64,000 nucleotides of DNA from Desulfosporosinus nitroreducens (GTDB lineage: Bacteria > Bacillota > Desulfitobacteriia > Desulfitobacteriales > Desulfitobacteriaceae): NCBI RefSeq assembly GCF_023897015.1, contig NZ_JAMHFY010000012.1, positions 97,508 to 161,507 of the forward strand, in the 5' to 3' direction. This document shows, piece by piece, positions 25,301-34,223 of this stretch. How positions within the stretch are numbered: position 1 is the first letter of the stretch; the number at the start of each line of letters is the position of its first letter. The notes under the pieces are model-generated. The model ran no database searches. It was given only the letters and a program-made list of their open reading frames with translations, and was not told where the DNA came from. The position numbers were made by a program, and so were the translations under genes.

Positions 25301-25747
25301 TTGGGAGATTTGCAGTCACTCCTTAAAGATAACAACGTACAATATGAATTGATCGAGCACGATATAGCAATCCGTACAGCCCAGGAAGGTGCAACATATT
25401 TCGGAATTAACGTTGGTCAAACTGCGCCGACGCTAATACTAAAGACAGACAAAGGGTTCTTCTCGTTAATTGTGTCCGGGGATAGGGGCTATATTGATTT
25501 CGAGAAAGTAGCAAATATTATTGGATGCAAAAAGGTAAAGCTTGCCGGGGCACAAGAGGTAGAGGAGGTAACTGGTTTTGTGGTAGGAAGTATCCCCTTA
25601 GTGGGACTTGATTTACCTTGTGTTATTGATAAACGATTATTTAAATACTCCAATATATACGGAGGTTCTGGAAAGGCAACAAGTACTTTAATAGTTAACC
25701 CTAGTGCGCTAGAGAAGTTAAACAGAATTGTTGCAGTTATTGAGTAA
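25301..25747 (+). CDS. YbaK/EbsC family aminoacyl-tRNA deacylase
   Basis: 148 residues. LLKDNNVQYELIEHDIAIRT, then TLILKTDKGFFSLIVSGDRG, and GFVVGSIPLVGLDLPCVIDK with YGGSGKATSTLIVNPSAL are the characteristic blocks of the YbaK fold, including the conserved Lys and the GG...G loop. Family members hydrolyse mischarged tRNAs such as Cys- or Ala-tRNA(Pro). TTG start behind AAAGGAGGAATGACCG. Confidence 0.87.
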   Translation: MGDLQSLLKDNNVQYELIEHDIAIRTAQEGATYFGINVGQTAPTLILKTDKGFFSLIVSGDRGYIDFEKVANIIGCKKVKLAGAQEVEEVTGFVVGSIPLVGLDLPCVIDKRLFKYSNIYGGSGKATSTLIVNPSALEKLNRIVAVIE

Positions 25748-25863
25748 GCAAAGAGAACGAGCGACTTAGAGAAAGCAACGTTTGTTTGAAGGGAAAGCCT
25801 AATTAATCTAATTTCGCTTGTCTGTGGGGATGAGTACTATGTCCAAAAGGAGTGGGATAAATA

Positions 25864-26178
25864 ATGAAAATTAGAGATAAAGAGTTAGGAATTGGAACAA
25901 TATCATTAGTATTATTCATAGTTGGTGTCTTGTTTGGGATTTCGTTTAGAAATATTTGTATTGGTGATTATCTATTAAATGGAATTGGGCTGAAGTCATG
26001 GTCTAATGGTGACTCAGGGATTCATTATACGGTTTTTTACTCGTTAGCATTTTTTGTTCCATCATTTTTAATCGGACTAAATTATAAAGATAACTTCGGT
26101 TCAAAAGCAAGATATATGTCTGCTATAATTTCAGGCACAATTATATTTTGTTATTCGGGGCAGTTATTAAATTGCTAA
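25864..26178 (+). CDS. Hypothetical membrane protein
   Basis: 104 residues with about three hydrophobic segments (GIGTISLVLFIVGVLFGI, YTVFYSLAFFVPSFLIGL, YMSAIISGTIIFCYSGQLL). AAAAGGAGTGGG precedes the ATG. No family recognised. Confidence 0.6.
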   Translation: MKIRDKELGIGTISLVLFIVGVLFGISFRNICIGDYLLNGIGLKSWSNGDSGIHYTVFYSLAFFVPSFLIGLNYKDNFGSKARYMSAIISGTIIFCYSGQLLNC

Positions 26179-26274
26179 TATGAAATTGATTCGGGACAAA
26201 ACTGAAAAAGAATATGGATGAAATCTGACAGTAATATTAGGTTATACTAAAGCACTTTAAGGAGTATGCAAGAA

Positions 26275-26910
26275 ATGGATAATAATAATTTTAAGGTTAA
26301 GCAGATTACACGGTTGTATGAAAGTTGTAATCAATGTGGTTTGCCAACTTTGACTTGCATATGTAATCTTGTTACTCCGATAAATACAAAAGCAAAGTTT
26401 TGGGTTTTAGCAAGTAAAAGTGAATTTTATAGACCTTCGAATACGGGAAGATTGCTTAAGTTAATAAACCCTAACTCCACCGAAGTATTTCTATGGGAAC
26501 GTACTGCACCTTCTTTAAAACTGTTAGAGAATATAACTGCCTATAATGGTAGAACGTTTTTACTATTTCCGTCTGAAGGTGAGGATTTGGTTAATAAAAC
26601 TGTAGACCATCTTCAAGATGGAGAGAACGCATTTATTTTAATTGATGGAACATGGAAGGAAGCCAGAAAGATAATTAGGAAGAGTTATTATTTGCAGAAT
26701 CTCCCGCTGGTCTCAATAAAGCCAGAATATGAATCCAAATTTATTTTGCGTAAAGGTAGAGTAGAAGGGACTCTTTGTACTATTGAAGCTGCAATGGAAA
26801 TTCTAAGAATTACTGGTGAGGTAGGGCAACAGGAAATTATCGATAAATACTTCAATCTATTTCTTAAACATTATAAAGCAGGGGCTAGCTCACATCTGCC
26901 TAAAGAATAG
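26275..26910 (+). CDS. DTW-domain tRNA-uridine aminocarboxypropyltransferase
   Basis: About 211 residues. The N-terminal zinc-type cysteines CNQCGLPTLTCIC and the signature ILIDGTWKEARKI (DGTW in place of DTW) identify the DTW family (TapT/TrmO-neighbour type), which adds the 3-amino-3-carboxypropyl group from S-adenosylmethionine to a uridine of tRNA. LFPSEGEDL (near 110) belongs to the cofactor pocket. Start: ATG 26275 lies 10 nt after GGAG at 26261-26264; the ATG at 26266 is only 1 nt away from it and unlikely. Confidence 0.85.
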   Translation: MDNNNFKVKQITRLYESCNQCGLPTLTCICNLVTPINTKAKFWVLASKSEFYRPSNTGRLLKLINPNSTEVFLWERTAPSLKLLENITAYNGRTFLLFPSEGEDLVNKTVDHLQDGENAFILIDGTWKEARKIIRKSYYLQNLPLVSIKPEYESKFILRKGRVEGTLCTIEAAMEILRITGEVGQQEIIDKYFNLFLKHYKAGASSHLPKE

Positions 26911-27168
26911 CGATTCAATGTGTTCGTACTGGCGGTCGTATTGCCTACCCAAATGCACATTTAGCTCCTAACAATCATTATCTTGGTAAACTGTGTCTCA
27001 AGGAAAATTCGACAAAATGACCTTCCTATGAATGAAGGAAATGAATAATAGCGTTATCAAAGTAGTATCAAGCAAGCTCAGAAGTAACATTAATGCTATA
27101 ATTAAACGACAGATCAGACTTGAATTTTAACGAGGATTTAGCCAATTTAGGACATAGCACTTTATAAA

Positions 27169-27849
27169 CTAATCTATACTAACCTTTAATCCAGATAATC
27201 GCTCAGACGGTTGAACGAGAACCATTTGGTTAGTTTGATTAAACTGAAACTGATAGGATTCTCCAGAGGTTTGTCCAATCGCTGTTTTCCAGCTAAAGTT
27301 GTTCATGGACACACTTGGATCTCCGCCACCGTTTGGTCCGCTTGTCCATGCTACTACAGCATCAGGATCAACAACGCAGGGTGCTTCAAGCATGAGCGGG
27401 TTACCATCGGTTATTACGGCAACTTGTTGGGGCAGGTTTGAGAAGTTGCTAAGGACAGTTGTTGCTAATCCTTTTTGAGATAATACTCCACTTCCGATAA
27501 AACGTATATCGTATTTGAGGTCTGTGGGAAAAGCTAGCAGATTTTCACTCTCAACCGATAAGCAATCCCCAGGCTCCAGTTCAAAAACTGAAACATGATA
27601 GGCGTTTTTAGCTAAATAAATGATGCCTGAGCCTTCGACAGTCATTAGTTCAATATTTTCCCCGGTTAGTTTTCTTTTAGCTAGACCTAAGAGAGAGCCC
27701 ATAACTCCTCCACCATTGTCTGGACCTAGCAACATCTTGTCAAACTTGAAGTTCCCTTTAAAGGCAACCATTGCTCCCTTCTTTGCAATAAACTTACCAG
27801 TACCTTCTATTTTACAGCTTAGTTCTTCCTCTACATAAAACTTAAACAT
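27169..27849 (-). CDS. AIM24 family protein
   Basis: 226 residues, mainly beta. VEEELSCKIEGTGKFIAKKG, then GAMVAFKGNFKF, GSGIIYLAKNAYHVSVFELE and GDCLSVESENLLAFPTDLKY fit the AIM24/TIGR00266 fold (a double-stranded beta-helix, named from mitochondrial AIM24), whose bacterial function is unknown. GGAGG lies just upstream of the ATG on the minus strand. The gene is divergent from the molybdenum hydroxylase operon and shares its ~185-bp promoter region. Confidence 0.85.
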   Translation of the reverse strand: MFKFYVEEELSCKIEGTGKFIAKKGAMVAFKGNFKFDKMLLGPDNGGGVMGSLLGLAKRKLTGENIELMTVEGSGIIYLAKNAYHVSVFELEPGDCLSVESENLLAFPTDLKYDIRFIGSGVLSQKGLATTVLSNFSNLPQQVAVITDGNPLMLEAPCVVDPDAVVAWTSGPNGGGDPSVSMNNFSWKTAIGQTSGESYQFQFNQTNQMVLVQPSERLSGLKVSID

Positions 27850-28034
27850 GGTTATAAACCTCCTTGAATTGTTACTGCTTTTGTCTATTCAATAGATAGG
27901 TTAAATATATAACAAAAGGACTGTCAGTACAACGAAATAGAACTCATTGATTATATATAGAAGCGATGTTTAATTAGTAATTAGAGGTAGTAAATGGGTA
28001 TTCATAAGTATCAATAATCTGAGGAGTGAGAGTA

Positions 28035-30299
28035 TTGGACAAGGATTTTAAGTACGTTGGACACACTTTTCCAATTCATGATGCATCGCAAAAAGTGAGA
28101 GGAAGTTTAGAATATTTAAGTGATATAAAACTGTCAGATATGTTATATGCGAAACTGCTTTTAAGTCCAATTGCCCATGCACTCATTACCAGAATTGATA
28201 CAAGCAAAGCAGAGGCTTTGCCAGGGGTTATGCGAGTTTTCACGCATTTGAATACTCCAAGCAAAACATACAGTCGCTATCGAATTATACCTAACCAAGA
28301 ATTTTGCCTAGAGGATGAGCGTTTATTAACAGACAAGGTGCGGTTCGCAGGAGATCGGGTTGCAGTAGTGGTGGCTACCAGCAAAGAAATTGCCAAGCAG
28401 GCCATTCAAATTATTCAAGTGGAATATAAGGCTTTGCCAGTACTAAGTACTCCTGAGAAAGCCTTGCAAGAACAGGTGACTCGAATTCATCCCGAGGGGA
28501 ATTTGCTTTACGAATATGAATACAAGCTAGGGGAACAGCTTCCAGTTACTGAGGACTGTGTAGTTGTTGAAACTGTAACTAATACTCAGAAAGTCCATCA
28601 TGCAGCAATGGAAACTCATGTTTGTCTTGCGGATTTTGATAGTTCGGAGAAGTTGACTCTCTGGGCGGCTTGTCAAGGAGTTTTTGGCGTTAGAACCATT
28701 GTCGCTGATTTTCTGGAATTGAGTTATAACAAAGTCAGAGTCATTAAAGTACCCATGGGAGGGTCATTCGGCGGAAGACAAGAAACCATCTTAGAGCCGC
28801 TGACGGCTTTTTTAGCTAAGGAACTTAGGCGTCCTGTCAAATTAAGCTTGACGAGGGAAGAAACGATTATCTCTACGATGACCAGACCGGCGACAACTTC
28901 CAGGATACGAACTAAAGTTACAAAGGAAGGCTTTCTCGCGGAATGCAGTGTGAATACAGTTTTGGATGCCGGGGCGTATGCGAGCAGCTCAATTGACAAT
29001 ACTTATGTAATGTCTAAAAAAATTTGCAAATTGTATCGAATATCCTACTATGAACATTCGGGCAAAACCGTCTATACGAATACGCCTGTCGCTGGTGGAG
29101 CGCGAGGGTGGGGAGCGCCAGAAATAATGACTGCCATTGAAATTCATATGGATGAGGTGGCAAAAAGCTTAGGCATGGATTTCATAGAATTTAGGCTCAA
29201 GAATCTTGTCCATCCGTATGACCTAGATAAAACATCGCAAATATCGTTGGGTAATGCTCGTGTGATAGACTGCCTGGAGAAAGGTGCCAAAGCCTTTGGT
29301 TGGAGTAAACGATTCAAGAGGGAGACAGATCAAGGCAGATTTCGAAGAGGGGCAGGATTGGCCTGCGCTGCTCATAAAAACGGAATGTATGGTGGATTTC
29401 CTGAACACAGTACAATGACCCTTAAAATGAACGAGGACGGCTCTTTCATTCTTAATACAGGTCTTCATGAACTAGGATGTGGAACAATTACCTCCATTAC
29501 GCAAATTGCGGCAGAGGTTTTAGATATTGATCCCAAATATATAAGTACATTAGAGGCAGATACAGAATACGGTCCTTATGATTTTGGCTCTTATGGAAGC
29601 AGAGTGACCTATATATGTGGTGCTTGTGCCTTCGAGGTTGCAAAGTGTGTTAAAGAGAAATTATTGGAATGTGCTTCACAAATTTTACAAAGGCCTATCC
29701 AGTATTTGGACCATAAAGATGGAAGAGTCTGGGTAAGCGGGGATGAACAACACTCAATAAGTTATCGTGATATCGCAACAACAGCAAAAATAAAGCATAA
29801 TACCGACATTGTTATTACCCATACCTATCACGGGACGTCTAATCCAGGGGCTTATGCTGTTCATTTTGCAGAAGTCGAGGTTGACACAGCGACAGGCAAG
29901 GTTCGGGTTACAGATTATCTAGCGGCACATGATATTGGGAAAGCAATTAATCCTGGGATGGTCGAAGGGCAGATTCAAGGTGGCGTTCAAATGGGGATAG
30001 GCTATGCTTTATATGAAGAAATTAAGGTAGGTAACGATGGAAGTATTCTGAACAGCAGTCTGAAAAACTATCATGTTCTTAATGCGCCTGACATGCCCGA
30101 GGTGAACATTCTACTGATAGAACAAGGTGGAGATGAAGGTCCTTATGGTGCAAAGAGTATCGGGGAAATTGCCTTTGTTCCTGTTGCAGCAGCGGTAGTT
30201 AATGCCGTTAATAATGCACTTGGAACCTCTATCTCCAATATGCCTCTCACACCAGAAAAGATTTTGAATGCCTTGGGGGGGAAAAAACATGCAAATTGA
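28035..30299 (+). CDS. Molybdenum hydroxylase large subunit (xanthine dehydrogenase family)
   Basis: Binds the molybdopterin cofactor and hydroxylates N-heterocycles or aldehydes with water as oxygen source. The ~754 residues hold the a/b hammerhead region (GSLEYLSDIKLSDMLYAKLL near 20) and the Mo-cofactor domain with GGSFGGRQE near 242 and GGARGWGAPE near 353. The catalytic Glu is in YGAKSIGEIAF near 705. Start: TTG 28035 is 8 nt after GAGGAG at 28021-28026; the GTG at 28026 overlaps that site. Its stop overlaps the next gene by 11 nt. The FAD subunit usual for this family is absent from the operon. Substrate unknown. Confidence 0.9.
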   Translation: MDKDFKYVGHTFPIHDASQKVRGSLEYLSDIKLSDMLYAKLLLSPIAHALITRIDTSKAEALPGVMRVFTHLNTPSKTYSRYRIIPNQEFCLEDERLLTDKVRFAGDRVAVVVATSKEIAKQAIQIIQVEYKALPVLSTPEKALQEQVTRIHPEGNLLYEYEYKLGEQLPVTEDCVVVETVTNTQKVHHAAMETHVCLADFDSSEKLTLWAACQGVFGVRTIVADFLELSYNKVRVIKVPMGGSFGGRQETILEPLTAFLAKELRRPVKLSLTREETIISTMTRPATTSRIRTKVTKEGFLAECSVNTVLDAGAYASSSIDNTYVMSKKICKLYRISYYEHSGKTVYTNTPVAGGARGWGAPEIMTAIEIHMDEVAKSLGMDFIEFRLKNLVHPYDLDKTSQISLGNARVIDCLEKGAKAFGWSKRFKRETDQGRFRRGAGLACAAHKNGMYGGFPEHSTMTLKMNEDGSFILNTGLHELGCGTITSITQIAAEVLDIDPKYISTLEADTEYGPYDFGSYGSRVTYICGACAFEVAKCVKEKLLECASQILQRPIQYLDHKDGRVWVSGDEQHSISYRDIATTAKIKHNTDIVITHTYHGTSNPGAYAVHFAEVEVDTATGKVRVTDYLAAHDIGKAINPGMVEGQIQGGVQMGIGYALYEEIKVGNDGSILNSSLKNYHVLNAPDMPEVNILLIEQGGDEGPYGAKSIGEIAFVPVAAAVVNAVNNALGTSISNMPLTPEKILNALGGKKHAN

Positions 30300-30762
30300 G
30301 TTTAAGGTCAACGGAAAAGAACATAATATGAATGTTCAGCCAACCATAAGGTTGGTAGATTTATTGAGAGAAGAACTGGGTTTAATAGGGACTAAAGAGG
30401 GATGTGGTGAAGGAGAGTGTGGATCCTGCACTGTAATCATGAACGGCAAGGCTGTAAATTCCTGCTTAGTTCTTGCACCTCAAATTCGAGGCCAAGAGAT
30501 TTTCACAATAGAAGCTCTTGAACAGGATGGACAATTGAGTAAATTACAAGAATCCTTTATTAATAATAGTGCAGTTCAGTGTGGATACTGTACACCAGGA
30601 ATGCTGATGTCGGCCAAGGCACTCTTAATGGTAAATTCTCACCCTTCAGCAAAAGAGATTAAAACGGCAATTGCCGGCAATTTATGCAGATGTACCGGAT
30701 ACAACAAAATAGTGCAGGCGATTCAAGAGGTCGCTGTTGGGGATCAAAAGTTGGGGACTTAA
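30289..30762 (+). CDS. Molybdenum hydroxylase 2Fe-2S small subunit
   Basis: 157 residues carrying the two [2Fe-2S] clusters of the xanthine dehydrogenase family: EGCGEGECGSCTVIMNGKAV (plant-ferredoxin type, near 38-55) and VQCGYCTPGMLMSA with LCRCTGYNKI (helical domain, near 95-137). Passes electrons away from the molybdenum site. Start ATG 30289 follows a G-rich site and overlaps the large subunit, so translation is coupled. With no FAD subunit here, the electron acceptor must be another protein. Confidence 0.92.
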   Translation: MQIEFKVNGKEHNMNVQPTIRLVDLLREELGLIGTKEGCGEGECGSCTVIMNGKAVNSCLVLAPQIRGQEIFTIEALEQDGQLSKLQESFINNSAVQCGYCTPGMLMSAKALLMVNSHPSAKEIKTAIAGNLCRCTGYNKIVQAIQEVAVGDQKLGT

Positions 30763-30788
30763 AATTGGATAAAGGAGAATTTTTATTT

Positions 30789-31961
30789 ATGAACTGCGAT
30801 TTTGACCGAATTATTGATCGTCGCCAGACATGCTCAGTGAAATGGGATTTCAATCAGAAAATTTTTGGGTGTGAGGATATTCTGCCTTTGTGGGTAGCAG
30901 ACATGGACTTTCAAGCTCCAGAAGCTGTTATTGAGGCTTTGGTTAATCGTGCGAAGCATGGGATATTTGGTTATTCCGATGGAATGGACGGTTATTATGA
31001 ATCCCTGAGTACATGGATGCATGAGCACCATGGTTGGGAGATCCAAAGAGACTGGGTCTCCTTTAGCCCGGGAATAGTTTTTGCTTTATATCAATTGGTA
31101 CGAAGTCTAACCAAGCCAGGGGATAAAATTCTCCTTCAATCCCCAGTATATCCGCCCTTCTTTAAGGCAGTAAAAAATAATGGCCGTGAGCTTGTAAACA
31201 GCCAATTAAGATTTATTCAAGGTCGTTATACCATGGATTTTGAGGACTTAGAAAAGAAGTTTTCCAGCGGAGTTAAGATGATGATTTTATGCAACCCGCA
31301 TAATCCAGTAGGGCGCGTTTGGGAGCGAGAGGAACTAGATCGCTTAGGTCAGCTTTGCCTTGCGCATGATGTCCTTGTTATCTCTGATGAAATACATGGG
31401 GATCTTATCTACCAGGGACATCGTCATATTCCCTTTGCTGCTCTCTCGTCTGAATTGGCTCTTAAATCGATTGTTTGTACGGCACCTAGCAAGACATTTA
31501 ACCTGGCAGGTTTACAAACTTCGAATTTGATTATTCCAAATCCCGAATATAGACAAGCATTTCAAGAGACACGAGACTTGACAGGGATTCATAATCCCAA
31601 TGTTTTTGGAATAACAGCTTTGGAAGCGGCTTACAGGCATGGCGGGGATTGGTTGAATCAGCTAATGGTTTATTTGCAAGGAAATGTAGAATTCATTATG
31701 TCGTCCCTTGACACTGTCCCACAGATTCAGACAGTTAGACCTGAGGGCACCTACCTGATGTGGTTAGATTTTAGGGAATTAGGAATGGAACCTAAAGAAT
31801 TGCAAAAGTTTTTGGTGCACAAGGCTGGGGTGGGGCTAAATCCCGGCTTTCAGTTTGGTCCTGGTGGAGACGGTTTTGCACGGCTAAATATCGGTTGCTC
31901 CCGTTCCATACTCGAGGAAGGTTTTGAACGCATCAGAGTTGCAATTGATGGATTGGGCTAA
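30789..31961 (+). CDS. PatB/MalY family PLP-dependent C-S lyase
   Basis: A 390-residue class I aminotransferase-fold enzyme. The N-terminus FDRIIDRRQTCSVKWD with LPLWVADMDFQAPEAV is the PatB/MalY hallmark. ILCNPHNPVGRVW (near 165), VISDEIHGDLIY (near 195) and the PLP lysine in SKTFNLAG (near 234) are all present. Known members cleave cystathionine or S-alkyl cysteines to thiol, pyruvate and ammonia, or act as regulatory proteins. Start ATG 30789 behind AAAGGAG at 30771-30777. It begins 26 nt after the Fe-S subunit, in the same operon, which could mean use of a sulfur-bearing N-compound. That link is inference. Confidence 0.88.
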   Translation: MNCDFDRIIDRRQTCSVKWDFNQKIFGCEDILPLWVADMDFQAPEAVIEALVNRAKHGIFGYSDGMDGYYESLSTWMHEHHGWEIQRDWVSFSPGIVFALYQLVRSLTKPGDKILLQSPVYPPFFKAVKNNGRELVNSQLRFIQGRYTMDFEDLEKKFSSGVKMMILCNPHNPVGRVWEREELDRLGQLCLAHDVLVISDEIHGDLIYQGHRHIPFAALSSELALKSIVCTAPSKTFNLAGLQTSNLIIPNPEYRQAFQETRDLTGIHNPNVFGITALEAAYRHGGDWLNQLMVYLQGNVEFIMSSLDTVPQIQTVRPEGTYLMWLDFRELGMEPKELQKFLVHKAGVGLNPGFQFGPGGDGFARLNIGCSRSILEEGFERIRVAIDGLG

Positions 31962-32003
31962 AGAGATGCTGAACTAACGCATCGGCGAATTTAATAGTAC
32001 CCC

Positions 32004-32050
32004 AAAAGAGCTTTAGAGAACTTATTTTAGGAGTTTTCTAAAGCTCTTTT
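32004..32050 (+). terminator. Terminator after the hydroxylase/C-S lyase operon
   Basis: AAAAGAGCTTTAGA at 32004-32017 pairs perfectly with TCTAAAGCTCTTTT at 32037-32050 around a 19-nt loop, ending in a T-run. Confidence 0.82.
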
Positions 32051-32056
32051 TGAATT

Positions 32057-32394
32057 TAATTAGGGCTTGCTAATTTATCGGAAAGTCAAGACTTTGCAAG
32101 GGTTTACGGGTAGTTTCTTAATAAATATGTGCATGAAAAAACTGCCTTTGGCGTCAAAAACCGTGTACATGGAGTTAAAATCAAATGTTGCACTGGTGCA
32201 CCATTTGGCCTCTCTTCCCCGACGGGGGGAGTAACTCACTGATTCAGTCAGCCATTTGAGCCACTCCCCATGGGGTACCAGCTCTTTGGTTTCCGTCAAA
32301 CGCCGTCCGATCCCAACGGCGTTGCTAAGCAGCATTTTGCTGCTTTGTTCCTTGATAAAGTTAAAAAAGGGGGTTGGTTAGCAAGCCCTAATTA
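32057..32394. mobile_element. ~338-bp element with 17-bp inverted ends, holding a DUF3102 fragment
   Basis: TAATTAGGGCTTGCTAA at 32057-32073 and its exact complement TTAGCAAGCCCTAATTA at 32378-32394 bound the segment. Inside, on the minus strand, is a fragment of a DUF3102 gene. No transposase is inside and no target duplication is obvious. A MITE-like or otherwise non-autonomous element is the simplest reading; a decayed gene with a palindromic boundary is the alternative. Confidence 0.5.
32200..32360 (-). pseudogene. DUF3102 N-terminal fragment
   Basis: Read from about 32360 downward: KEQSSKMLLSNAVGIGRRLT, then ETKELVPHGEWLKWLTESVS and YSPRRG. This matches IKQQTCKILLTNAVEIGRRL and HGEWGKWLKESVSYSQRTAE of the intact gene at 7946-8842. 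The match stops after ~50 codons; the frame then runs on to a stop at 32075 with no similarity. The coiled-coil part is gone. A remnant of an acquired gene. Confidence 0.65.
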
Positions 32395-32557
32395 GTATAA
32401 ACTTTTTTAAGATTAGGAGCTGTTATTACTCGTTTTTACAATGTGATTATTGATTGGAGTCTCTAATTGTTATTTGGTAAATTTACGAATTGTTCACCGA
32501 TGAATATACTTCCCAATAAACTAATAAAAACAGAGATGTGTTAAGGGGGGAATGCCG

Positions 32558-33325
32558 TTGAAACCAGTCGTCGAAGTTCATAACGTAGGAATGAAATATC
32601 AATCCCTCAATGGAGAAATAACAGCCTTGGATAATATCAATTTTTCAGTGAACGATGGAGAGTTCGTTAGTATTGTCGGCCCAAGCGGTTGTGGGAAATC
32701 CACCTTATTATCGATTATTTCGGGACTTATTTTTTCAACCTCTGGTACGGTTTTCCTTTCTGGGGAAAAGGTCATGGGGACGTCTCCGAAAATAGGGTAT
32801 ATGTTACAAAAGGATCATCTTTTTAACTGGAGAACCATTTACCAAAATGTCATGCTCGGACTTGAAATAAGAAAAAATGTTACACGTTCAACGAAGGAGC
32901 ATGCCATAAAACTCCTAAGAACATATGGTCTTTACGAATTTAAAGATAAATATCCTAACCAGCTTTCGGGAGGAATGAGACAAAGAGTTGCTCTTATAAG
33001 AACGCTTGTGACTGATCCTCAAATTTTGTTATTAGATGAAGCTTTCTCTGCATTGGACTTTCAAACCCGACTGGTGGTCAATGATGATATCTATGACATT
33101 ATCAAAAAGGAGAATAAAACTGCGCTGCTGGTCACCCATGACATTTCCGAAAGTATCAGCATGGCGGACCGAGTAGTCCTATTATCGAAGAGACCTGGAA
33201 CAGTAAAAAATATCTATGAAATCAATCTGAACTGTGATAACAGGACCCCCTTATCTTCTCGAGAAACACCAGAGTTTAGGTATTATTTTCAAGAGATATG
33301 GAAGGGGCTTGATGTCCATGTTTAA
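32558..33325 (+). CDS. ABC transporter ATP-binding protein, NitT/TauT type (system 1)
   Basis: ATPase of a solute importer, ~255 residues. Walker A GPSGCGKST near 37-45, Q-loop MLQKDHLFNWRT near 86, signature LSGGMRQR near 134, Walker B ILLLDEAFSALD near 157, switch His in VTHDISES. The FNWRT after the Q-loop is typical of the nitrate/sulfonate/taurine-type ATPases. Start: TTG 32558 lies 7 nt after GGGGGG at 32545-32550, whereas ATG 32552 is 1 nt away. First gene of a three-gene operon ATPase-permease-binding protein. Confidence 0.88.
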   Translation: MKPVVEVHNVGMKYQSLNGEITALDNINFSVNDGEFVSIVGPSGCGKSTLLSIISGLIFSTSGTVFLSGEKVMGTSPKIGYMLQKDHLFNWRTIYQNVMLGLEIRKNVTRSTKEHAIKLLRTYGLYEFKDKYPNQLSGGMRQRVALIRTLVTDPQILLLDEAFSALDFQTRLVVNDDIYDIIKKENKTALLVTHDISESISMADRVVLLSKRPGTVKNIYEINLNCDNRTPLSSRETPEFRYYFQEIWKGLDVHV

Positions 33326-34160
33326 TTTGAAGAAAGACAGTATTTCCCATAGGGCTCAGGTCTCTGGCATTTCTCCCGAACATAAGGACTATCTCCATCG
33401 AGTTAGGATGGAAAAAATATTTGTTCGCGTTATACAGTTATTAATTTTTTGCACTGCCTTGTTGCTTTGGGAAATATGTGCTAATGCCAAAATTGTAGAT
33501 CCGTTTATTACAAGTCAGCCATCAAGGGTTTTAAAAACAATGATTAGGCTATATGTAGATGGCGTGCTTTTTCAGCACATTGGAATAACCTGTCTTGAAG
33601 CTATTGTTGGTTTTGTCTTAGGGACAGTGTTAGGTACGTTAATTGCCATTATGTTATGGTGGTCTGAATTTTTGTGTAAAGTCTTAGAGCCTTATTTAGT
33701 AGTTTTGAACAGTTTGCCTAAAATCGCACTAGGCCCTGTCTTCATTGTTTGGATTGGTGCAGGCCCTGCGGCGATCATTGTTATGACCTTGGCAATTTCT
33801 CTTATTGTCACAGTTTTAGAAGTATTGAATGGATTCTTAACCATTGATCAAGAAAAGATTAAGCTTGTTCAGACCTTCGGCGGCACAAAATTCCAAGTGC
33901 TGACAAAAGTTCTGCTTCCAGCCTCATACCCAACCTTTATAAATGCTCTAAAAATAAATGTTGGATTATCGTGGGTGGGAGTTATTGTTGGAGAGTTCTT
34001 AGTATCTAAAGCCGGATTAGGCTACCTCATTGTTTACGGAGGTCAAGTTTTCAAATTAGATCTAGTGATGACTAGTGTCATCATCTTAGGTGTGGCAGCT
34101 ACAGTAATGTATCAGGGGGTGGTATACCTTGAAAAAATGCTCGTAAAAAATAAGACTTGA
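33312..34160 (+). CDS. ABC transporter permease, NitT/TauT type (system 1)
   Basis: A BPD-type inner membrane subunit of 282 residues with about six hydrophobic segments. The EAA loop is LVQTFGGTKFQVLTKVLLPA near 198-217 (xxxGGxxxxxxxxVxLPA), which docks the ATPase. VVLNSLPKIALGPVFIVWIG (near 135) is the usual SsuC/TauC-type motif. It overlaps the end of the ATPase gene by 14 nt, implying translational coupling. A second ATG six nt on (33318) is an equal start candidate. Confidence 0.88.
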   Translation: MSMFNLKKDSISHRAQVSGISPEHKDYLHRVRMEKIFVRVIQLLIFCTALLLWEICANAKIVDPFITSQPSRVLKTMIRLYVDGVLFQHIGITCLEAIVGFVLGTVLGTLIAIMLWWSEFLCKVLEPYLVVLNSLPKIALGPVFIVWIGAGPAAIIVMTLAISLIVTVLEVLNGFLTIDQEKIKLVQTFGGTKFQVLTKVLLPASYPTFINALKINVGLSWVGVIVGEFLVSKAGLGYLIVYGGQVFKLDLVMTSVIILGVAATVMYQGVVYLEKMLVKNKT

Positions 34161-34223
34161 GCGAGTGGTTTCTTTATTTTTACAAAGTAGAAATTCTAAT
34201 GAAATTAAAGGAGGATACTAGCG

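Larger units (their letters stand above)
31962..32551. other. 590-bp stretch without intact gene
   Basis: Contains, in order, the operon terminator (32004-32050), the inverted-repeat element with the DUF3102 fragment (32057-32394), and ~150 bp of AT-rich leader for the ABC operon. No promoter boxes were convincing. Confidence 0.5.
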
